From NCBI GenBank assembly GCA_015178975.1, contig WHVD01000064.1:310001-374000 (forward strand): a stretch of DNA of 64,000 bases, written 5' to 3'. The first letter of the stretch is position 1. Every line of letters begins with the position of its first letter. The stretch comes from Hysterangium stoloniferum (taxonomy: Eukaryota; Basidiomycota; Agaricomycetes; Hysterangiales; Hysterangiaceae). The notes beneath the pieces were generated by a model. That model was given only the letters and a program-made list of their open reading frames with translations, did not search any database and was not told where the DNA came from. Below are positions 56,757-64,000 of the stretch, one piece after another. A program made the translations under genes and the position numbers.

Positions 56757-58449
56757 TTAGGTTACATTGTCCGATGGCACATGTCTAACTAAGCGAAGCA
56801 TTTCCAGCAGTTGGGTATAGTCGTTTGTCTAAGATAAAATAGTATCATGCTACAATATCGTGAGTCGCCTACTTCTCAGAAATGAAAACTACAATACTCA
56901 CTCGCCAAAAAGCCGCGTTACTTGTCCTTTCCGGAAGTGTTGATCATCGTCGTAGACACTGACGAAATCCTTGTAAAGTCTTGTCAGTGACACCATTGAC
57001 CTATTTGCTTACTCTGTGTATCCTTCTAATAGGTCACCCCATCTCTATTATACAGGTTAGCCACATAATCTTGTATAGGCGCTATCAACGATACACATAC
57101 AAATAATTTAATATCAAGTTCTTGAGCTACCATCCGAAGATTCTGATCTAACTGAAAAATTCTGAAACTTCATATCAGCGCATGAGAAAGTATAAGAAGT
57201 ACCCTCCCGACCTCGTGACACGATTCCATCTATTTGAATTTCGGAGGTGACGCGTGCGGAACATCAGAGGTACATCCTGGCCGAATAATGTTCGAGTGTA
57301 TGATGCGAGTGCATGAACGCGTGAGCGGTGCCACCCTAGTTCAGAGTAAGTCAACGGCTGATTAATTGGACGGCCGCGGTGGAGGGATAACTGTTATATA
57401 ATCAGAGTTTGTCTCAATCAGCCATCGTGTATACATTCAACGTACCTGGTGGAGAAATCCGTCATCCCAGAACAAGGAAGTCTATATTTCTGTTATTAAC
57501 AGTGTGAGACCTATGGAATTCCCGTACTTCTACAACAAGATCAGGTTTACTGATTCCAGAATCTGTCATCCAAGGGATCATTACTTCTTGGATCTCAACG
57601 TAGTCATGTTAGGATGATAGAATGAGTACAATATTGACAAACAGACAGCATACCTTCCTCTCAAAAGTTAATGGTCGTGCTTCCGAGGGTGCAAACCAAT
57701 CGTATTCATTTGAATCGATAGAACCATATGTGAACCAGAAGGCAAAAACTAAATTCAACGTTGTGACGTTGCAAAAACCCGCTTATTAAGAGGTCAATCT
57801 TGCGTCCCCCAACTGTTATTGCAGAAACCACTTTACCAGTGTGTCCACCGATCGAGGAGTACCGTCCCTGGACCTCCTCACAAAAATACTGTATATTATT
57901 TCTGGTATTTGAGGTGTTTAGTATAAAAAGTAATATGCTTGGATGAATGTTCATGTCCTGATCATACCTATCATGCGACGAACCAATAAACAAGACTGTC
58001 TTATTCTTCGCCCATTCGATTTCAGAAGTCATGCTGCGGTTTTGAATCATTTTCATGTACTGCGGGCATGCCATAGTAAGTTCTTCTTGTGAGGCAGGAG
58101 CTGAATAGTCAATATCCGAAGAATTCACTAGCCCTGTCGAGCTGGAGTTTGCTAGCGGGGCGAACGGTATCCATCGGGTGTCCGACAGGTTAGGCCCTAA
58201 GAGCATCATTCCAGGTCTCGTAAATGGATCTGGGGAGCATCCAGCAGCGCAGGTGGCTCTCGTCGGGGCTAGGGTGACGTACAGAAGGGAGGAGGTTTTC
58301 TCCTTTAACTCAGGATTTAGCCATAAGAGAGTCGAAACCGTTGAAGAGAATATACAGAAAGCAAAGAGAAGTTGGTATTTCCAGGTGGTCTTAAAGAGCA
58401 GATTTCGAAACGGTTTCGTGCTCAGGTCTGCAAGAGACTGAAAGGCCAT
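56757..58449 (-). CDS. Type-II membrane protein with SGNH/PC-esterase-like domain
   Basis: A multi-exon gene of a family common in Agaricomycetes. The N-terminus is cytosolic, followed by one membrane segment (WKYQLLFAFCIFSSTVSTLL). A lumenal region follows with Cys (CAAGCSPDPF) and several N-glycosylation sites. The esterase-like start is NKTVLFIGSSHDR, where a typical GDS motif reads GSS. Short introns separate NIQYFCEEVQGRYSSIGGH, KIDLLISG, YDWFAPSEARPLTFERK, EIQEVMIPWMTDSG, SLFWDDGFLHQ, LTYSELGWHRSRVHALASYT, LFGQDVPLMFRTRHLRNSN, FQLDQNLRMVAQELDIKLF and DDDQHFRKGQVTRLFG. The final exon and stop (near 56757) are uncertain. Function is inferred only from the SGNH resemblance, and the changed GDS residue leaves activity open. 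Confidence 0.65.
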
Positions 58450-58870
58450 TTTGCAGGTTCGAGCGAGAGGAGAACAGTAAATTTTTAGCGTATGATTTAC
58501 TGAGCACCCCTTGATTATCCATAATTAGCTTACAAGAGCCGAGCAGATTGTCTCAATATATGCCCTGCCATCACCACATCCCGACTTAGCGTTTCGCATA
58601 AGTTAACTTCATTCGTCCGCTGTCTACGTCAACATTTTTCATTGAGATAAACTGTAGGAAAATAAGCTACAGACTCTGAGTGAATTAGCCACCAATGCAA
58701 AAGTGGAGTGGCTTTGGGTTGTGCAGGGTCGGTCAATTGGTCACGCGGTTCCTTGTGACAGGCTCCGCCAGCCCGCTGTGCAACCGCTACATACGGGCGG
58801 CTCGCACGGACTTGGGGGAGTTTTCATCAGACATTTTTTTTAGTTCTGTGCATTTGATCCAACCCTAATA
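58450..58870. promoter_or_regulatory. Divergent promoter region, esterase-like gene and IWR1
   Basis: 421 bases between two divergently transcribed genes. No reading frame of its own is supported. Confidence 0.45.
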
Positions 58871-60099
58871 ATGAACATGACAACATTGCAAGCTCAACAA
58901 CCTACGATTCTTAGAATAAAACGGAAGCGCACGGATGAGCCTCTCGATGCACTGGGTAGATAGAACTCTACCGCTCCTAGTGAATTAAGATCGATTTCTG
59001 ACCGCTTCTCGAAAAGTTGTTGAATCCAAGTCTAGGAGAAAGAAGTCTCGTGGTGCGTCGGGATTCTTCCAGTTCGCGGAAACCGTGGAGGAGGAGACGT
59101 TCTGGGAGGATCCAAGCTTGACCAAGGACCTTCGGGTGAGCAGATTAGCAGAGTTTTGCTTCAAGGCGAGACTGAATTGAGCATGCTTACAGACTCGTAT
59201 TTCCACGTTGGTCAATGGGCAAGGGGTACCGACCGAGATCCCAGCAGAGTCAACGCCGCCACAAGAATCGCCTGCTCGCCGATACACAATTGTCAAAAAG
59301 CCTGCGGAAAGAAAGCCTCCTGCGCCGTACAGAACCTCTTCCCTCTTTTCCCTTCTTTAACCACTCAATTATTCTTCAGGCCAATTGTCCACACAGCTAG
59401 CGAGTTGCAGGACGATACCGGTGACGATGACTTCGCTGTGTACGATGCAGTCCTCGAAGGCGCTCCTAGAGACGAACCGATGGACGATGAGATGGCCAAG
59501 TTTCTGCCGATGTTACAGGAATACTTGCGTGGTGTGTTGCCACAGCACCTCTTTTTTACCCTTTCCAATCTGTGATCAGTAAACAATGAGCCTTCCAACA
59601 TTTCAGCCGGGTCCGCCCAGTCCCATAACGACGAATACGTCTGGGATGTTTTCTACCACCGTCCTGTCATTACAGACTGGGCTGCTGCCGCAAACGTTGC
59701 TACCGTGTACGTGACGTTGGTCGGCTCTTCTGATGCTCTCTCATCTTGTCTTAGCTCTGGACTGCCTGCTACAAGAAATGACGATACAGATTCTGGCTCA
59801 GACTCTGCCCAAGATGAGGATGACGAGGATTCAAATAGTAAGCCTCTTACTCCAGGAGCAGCAACAATTGTCTCGACTTCGTTCCTTCACAGCTGAAGAC
59901 TTCTATCGGAATGATTATCCTGACGAAGAGTCAGATCTCAGCAATGATGGTTATTCAGGTGAATGCTATCATTTATGAATAAATGAACCCGACTCATCAT
60001 CTTGATTCCTTAGACTTGGAAGAGTATCCGGAGGTAAAAAAAGATGAGGATGACGAGCGGGAACTGGACGCTTTCATGGCATCGCGTGTCCGTCGTTAA
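58871..60099 (+). CDS. IWR1: IWR1, RNA polymerase II nuclear import factor
   Basis: Iwr1 (SLC7A6OS in animals) binds assembled Pol II and directs it to the nucleus. Exon 1 encodes MNMTTLQAQQPTILRIKRKR with TDEPLDAL, the family's KRKR...EPxxAL start, joined over a gtagat...aaaag intron to VVESKSRRKK. Later exons encode FFQFAETVEEETFW, LVNGQGVPTEI, RRYTIVKKPAERKPPAPY, the acidic MAKFLPMLQEYL, and the hallmark EYVWDVFYHRP. The conserved acidic C-terminus follows (EDFYRNDYPDEESD), ending ELDAFMASRVRR. About seven exons. The middle exon border near 59340-59395 is not certain. Confidence 0.85.
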
Positions 60100-60254
60100 G
60101 TTGTCGATATGGACAACAATATGCTAAAAAATATGCATAGGCAATATGCTCCGTTAATCACAATAGTTTGTCATGCGTTGATAAAAACACAACTAATATG
60201 TATATGAGGCGCTCCTAGTTAAGAAATACACATTGAGGTGCAGGAAATGAAGCA

Positions 60255-61838
60255 TTAAGCCTCTACAACAAGAGATGTCAGTGTAGCAGTGTTTTCATCC
60301 GCAGGTATCAAGGCCGCTGGGGCTGCTTTCAGTGCGGCCCTAGTCTTCTTTGCCTTACAACTGTCGACAACGATCTCGATGACCGGCCTGTTCATTGGTT
60401 TCGTAAAGAGCATACCACGCTCGCTTCCCGGCATCACAGACCGTGGCATTGTGTCACGTTTTTTTGAAGGACTGCAGTCTGTGTCTTCGTGCTGAACTTT
60501 ACGCTTGCTGGGTGAAAGAGGTGGGGTAGGAAGGGAGGTGGTAGTAGGTCGAGTACATGCACTTTGCGGAGGGATGTTTTCGGCATTTGGGCTTCTTTTC
60601 TTCCCGCCTAGATGAAAACTTAGTGTATACTTGGAACAAGTTTCAGAATCACGAACCTTTCTTGATTTTCCCGGCGGTAGGCTGTTTGGTGACTTTAAAC
60701 CCTTTATCCCCCAAGGTCTCTGAGCATAGCGTCTGCTGCACCTCCCAGTCCTGCGGACGCGATTTCTTCCAGTCATCTATGAGCTTCGTAGTCCATGCAT
60801 CTGTTTCTCCGGCGACATGGTAGTCGATTATTCCATCCCAGTCGCTGGCGGGGGCAGTTTTGTTCACGAAGATAACCTTGCCTGCACCCGACTTGTGATC
60901 ATGCACAACACGTGCGAACTCCTTCACAAGTTTCTTGATGCCATGGACTTTAAGCGACGTCCCCATAATAATGAGCATGTCAGGTTTCTTAGCAAGATCA
61001 GCGGTTTGGATAGTGCCGATATCGTCCCCAAGTGGGTGAGGTTCGTCATATAAGACAATTGAAGGACGCAGGGTGCCAACTTTCAGTGCTCGGGCTGAAC
61101 GTGCAATTCGCTCTTCGGCTGGGGTGCCTTTAATATTTGACGAGGATGGTAAGTTATGATAACTCACAGCGAGTTTTACATTCAGGGCAGTCTGGTGGGT
61201 TGCCCTCTCGAAAGGCTTCAAGGTATTCAGAGGTGCATTTAAAATTGGCCGCACACATTAAACACCTGACGCGATGTATATCACCATGTAGCTGAACATT
61301 CCGCACCTCCTTTGTCTTGAGTTTACCCTTTGCCTTTCCTGTATTTGCCACTGATTCTGATGAGCTGCAAGCCAGCCCTGTTCTTTCTTCTAGTCCATCA
61401 ATGTTTTGGGTGTAGGAACGCAGAAGTTTCCCTTTCGTGTCCAGAGTCTTGATAAAATAGTGAGTTGGGGACGGGGTCGCGAGGTCGATGGATGTTTTCA
61501 GTTCTGCCATAAATGTATAGAAAAGTGCGGTGGACGTGGGATCGCGGAATAACGCAGCGTCGAATAGGTCGCGGCCTTTCATAACGGCATCTGGGTACTT
61601 CGCCTTCACGAGCGCGTACAGACCATCTGAAGAACGAAAATCCTTCCGAATTTAGGTTAGCGTATATCGTTTGAAGACACGAGTGTGTAATTACAGGTAT
61701 GCCACATGAACAGGAGATACCCGCGCCAGTCACCACTACAATACGCTTGCTCTTGGACACGGTAAGGGAAAGTGAGGTTAAAGCGCGCCGTGTAGAGATA
61801 TCAGTGGAAGATAAATCTGTATCGAGTGTGACCAGCAT
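60255..61838 (-). CDS. SIR2-family NAD-dependent deacetylase, Hst3/Hst4-like
   Basis: Class I sirtuin; the Hst3/Hst4 type removes acetyl from histone H3 K56. Four exons encode RIVVVTGAGISCSCGIP (NAD site), DFRSSDGLY, LLRSYTQNIDGLEERTGL, and LHGDIHRVRCLMC with the catalytic His and the first zinc cysteines, followed by the second pair CPEC. Further exons encode PSIVLYDEPHPLGDDI, IIMGTSLKVHGIKKLVKEF and KVIFVNKTAP. The fourth exon adds a disordered tail with PPLSPSKRK and DTMPRSVMPGSE blocks, ending LTSLVVEA. Introns are 40-60 nt. The start ATG at 61838 precedes LVTLDTDLSSTDIS. Tail-to-tail with IWR1. Intact. Confidence 0.88.
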
Positions 61839-62586
61839 GATTGGGTGGAGGATATCTCGCGTTCAGGAAAGGATGGAGGAGAACGTCAAACACTGACTGA
61901 GTCTGCTGCTCAACACGCGACTAGTCACGTGAGATAGCGCCAACTAGTTGCGGAATTCTCGCACTACTCATATCTAGGTTCTGCAGCACTTAAGCCCTAT
62001 ACTACGAATAAACCTATTAGAATTCACGCTGGAGTTACAACCACAGTTCATATCTGGTATGGGTTGACAATCGGCCAAGGCTCAGTAGTCAGAGTTGCTT
62101 GGAATCAATATGGGCTGTTCCGGATTGAAGCCTTCCAGAATGCAATATAAAACATATACACAACAAACCGGAAATTATCTTTTTGGATAATCCGTGTGAC
62201 ACGTTTTTATACAGAAACCTGAATATAAGTGCCCATTCTCTGTCGTCAACGGTTTACATATAATAGACCGTCAACGTGACAAGTCTATTACATTGAATTT
62301 TGATGTTAAGCCTCTCCGGCCCTGTCGTCCGCGAAATCATTCTTTTATGTGTCTGAAGGATGGCACGAGGTAGGAACATGAATAATTATAGTGTCGAGTG
62401 CCGCACGATCCCTGGCGTGCCGGGAGTAGTTCGGCACTCAACGTCCAGCTGAGCATATGTAGGATTCGCACGCCTTGTGTTCTCGTATGACGTCACTGTC
62501 AATCCTCAGTCCTTTCTGTTTTCTCATCACTGACTTCTGATCCTTATCTCTACATATCTACACAATTAATTTTTAAAGCTCACTCG
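61839..62586. other. Intergenic region
   Basis: 748 bases without a supported gene. It contains a short inverted repeat near 62395-62440 (gagtgccg/cggcactc) around a GC-rich loop. The end probably holds the promoter of the gene at 62587. Confidence 0.4.
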
Positions 62587-63630
62587 ATGACATCTGGATC
62601 CCTACCTCAAGGCGTGTTCGCCCACTTGGGTATCAACCTGAACCCTGAAGGGCACCCGCCCCACCCCAAAGCAGGACCAGAACCTCCTCTTTCGGCGACA
62701 GCTGGTATCCCACATTCCCCGGTCATCCCACATCTGGAGGCCACCAGCAACAATCAGGGAGATTGCCAGTCCTCCCCCCCTCACGAGATCGATCAACTAA
62801 AGGCTCAAATTGCGCAATTGGCTGCACGACGAGACCTCCTGTTGGCTCAAGGCAGACCAGATGTCCATGGCAGCAGGGTCCTTTCAGACGTCTCACCAGG
62901 TGTGACGAGATTATTCACTGACCTGGATACGATCCAGCTGGCCAACATATGGGCCTCCATGGCTGGTGACACTAGGACCACCAAGAAGGCAGTGGTCCCT
63001 GATATAATTCCAGGATTCAAGGTCAACGCCTTAGAGATCCGTGAGTCCATCTATCTCTCTCTTTGGCCCAATTGGACACAGCCGCAGCACTCTCAGTGTG
63101 CAGCATCATTCAGACAGCTCAGGGGCCGGCCTGTAGGCCGGCACCCCATTACAGACAGTCCACCACAGGGAGCCGCTGGCACCTGGGAGGAGCATGAGTT
63201 AAGCCGTCATGCGGCTGGCCTGCAGAGTCCCATGGCAGTCCAACGGATGCCAGGCTCTGGGCCAGTCATACAGCGCGATCCCCCCCCCTTTCTGTTGCTT
63301 GCCGCACCTTCTGTTCATTATTATACCTTGTGTCAGGGGCCAACCAGCTTATTTTTATTGTATCCATTCACAGCCATTCCTCGGAAGGTAGAGGAAGCCT
63401 TCAGGAACCTACACTACATCCCTTATACAGCCCTCACTACGGAGGCACAGCAGAAGGCAGAGAGAGGCTTGGAAGAATTCACCTTCTCGCCTTCAGGCAA
63501 CATTGTGGCCAAAGGGCTGGACCACGATAATGAGAGGAGCATCTCCATCATTGACTGGCTCTCAGCAGCAGCAGCAGCGGTCGACCGTACTAAAATTCAT
63601 GGGGGTGACACCAGAGCTGATACGCTGTAG
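62587..63630 (+). CDS. Unknown multi-exon gene, possibly repeat-associated
   Basis: The frame starts MTSGSLPQGVFAHLGINL after a T-rich leader, has a leucine-rich helical stretch (EIDQLKAQIAQLAARRDLLL) and then VVPDIIPGFKVNALEIR directly before a gtgagt donor at about 63041. The following 300 bases read poorly as protein and are probably intronic or non-coding. A second coding block starts after ccattcacag (about 63372) with IPRKVEEAFRNLHYIPYTAL and ends before a stop at 63628-63630. It resembles the kind of gene that travels with fungal mobile elements, but I cannot assign it. Function unknown. Confidence 0.4.
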   Translation: MTSGSLPQGVFAHLGINLNPEGHPPHPKAGPEPPLSATAGIPHSPVIPHLEATSNNQGDCQSSPPHEIDQLKAQIAQLAARRDLLLAQGRPDVHGSRVLSDVSPGVTRLFTDLDTIQLANIWASMAGDTRTTKKAVVPDIIPGFKVNALEIRESIYLSLWPNWTQPQHSQCAASFRQLRGRPVGRHPITDSPPQGAAGTWEEHELSRHAAGLQSPMAVQRMPGSGPVIQRDPPPFLLLAAPSVHYYTLCQGPTSLFLLYPFTAIPRKVEEAFRNLHYIPYTALTTEAQQKAERGLEEFTFSPSGNIVAKGLDHDNERSISIIDWLSAAAAAVDRTKIHGGDTRADTL

Positions 63631-63759
63631 AGAGTTCAATCGGAAAGAGACTAATATGGCAATAGTTTCAAGTCACAAATTCTTATATATACTTTGGCAC
63701 TCAAGACGACTTCTACACAGCCAAATCAGTTTCATCAAACAGACGACCAAAACTCCATC

Positions 63760-64000
63760 ATGTTCAACACTGCATCGTCCTCCAAAGTAACCCTCAGTTC
63801 CTACTCAAAACCGACTCTTCACTCCCAAATAGAACTCCAGCCAATAACATCTCGCTTCTCCTCATCCTCAGACATCATTTCCAAGCCCCTACCAGCCCAC
63901 TCATGCTCCTCCAAGAAATACCATTGTTTCCTCCGTCGACAAGGTATTCGACTCCCATATGCTCCAGACGATCCTGTCTTCATTCGTATAGAGCACTATG
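63760..64000 (+). CDS. 5' part of an unknown gene, cut by the window end
   Basis: An ATG at 63760 opens a frame of 80 codons that stays open to the last base of the window: MFNTASSSKVTLSSYSKPTL, then Ser-rich, then KKYHCFLRRQGIRLPYAPDD. A TATA-like tatatata lies about 75 bases upstream, near 63686. No family recognised; it may continue beyond the window. Confidence 0.4.
   Translation, partial: MFNTASSSKVTLSSYSKPTLHSQIELQPITSRFSSSSDIISKPLPAHSCSSKKYHCFLRRQGIRLPYAPDDPVFIRIEHY

Noticed and set aside
1-64000. A linked metabolic or defence gene cluster
   Set aside because: No backbone biosynthesis enzymes, no NLR or toxin genes, and neighbours belong to unrelated housekeeping pathways.
1-64000. 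tRNA, rRNA or snoRNA genes
   Set aside because: I scanned for tRNA boxes and rRNA-like sequence and found none that I can defend; snoRNAs inside introns cannot be excluded by eye.

Overview
The window looks like nuclear DNA of a mushroom-forming basidiomycete (Agaricomycetes). Its genes carry many short introns (about 50-67 nt, GT...AG). Coding is compact on both strands. The recognisable families are fungal or eukaryotic housekeeping genes, plus DUF6533 membrane proteins, which are typical of Agaricomycetes. LTR retrotransposons of the Ty3/Gypsy (chromovirus) and Ty1/Copia types are present.

Layout. 1-14.1 kb is a mobile-element nest: a minus-strand chromovirus fragment is split by an 11-kb plus-strand chromovirus (1752-12767) flanked by the 5-bp target duplication CATAG. 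14.6-20.7 kb holds a small tail-anchored-type membrane protein, the SSU-processome protein SOF1/DCAF13, and a proline-rich protein with five 75-bp repeats whose 3' end has a decayed second copy downstream. 21.3-31.7 kb is a direct tandem duplication (units of about 5.36 and 5.04 kb). Each unit holds a DUF6533 membrane gene and a gene of unknown function; the second gene is decayed in unit 1 and intact in unit 2. Unit 1 alone carries a Copia-type solo LTR.

33.3-61.8 kb is a gene-dense host block: a coiled-coil protein, RAD6-type ubiquitin E2, a SET-domain protein, a RING protein, NOP6-like RRM protein, a long Ser/Pro-rich protein, MOB4/phocein, proteasome activator PA28-gamma, a type-II membrane esterase-like protein, IWR1, and an Hst3/Hst4-like sirtuin. 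A whole-looking Copia element with LTRs that read as identical (51191-56374, target duplication CAAGG) sits inside the last intron of the PA28 gene. It separates the final exon, which encodes the C-terminal proteasome-binding tail, by more than 5 kb. 62.6-64 kb has a multi-exon gene of unknown type and the 5' end of another gene cut by the window edge.

The host genes do not form one pathway or cluster; they are ordinary neighbours covering ribosome biogenesis (SOF1, NOP6), ubiquitin and proteasome (RAD6, RING, PA28), chromatin (SET, sirtuin), STRIPAK signalling (MOB4) and Pol II import (IWR1). I found no CRISPR array, rRNA or tRNA gene. The most informative features are the Copia insertion in the PA28 intron, the run of micro-exons encoding the PA28 activation loop, the tandem duplication with its occupied and empty LTR site, and the start-codon-only first exons of SOF1 and RAD6.
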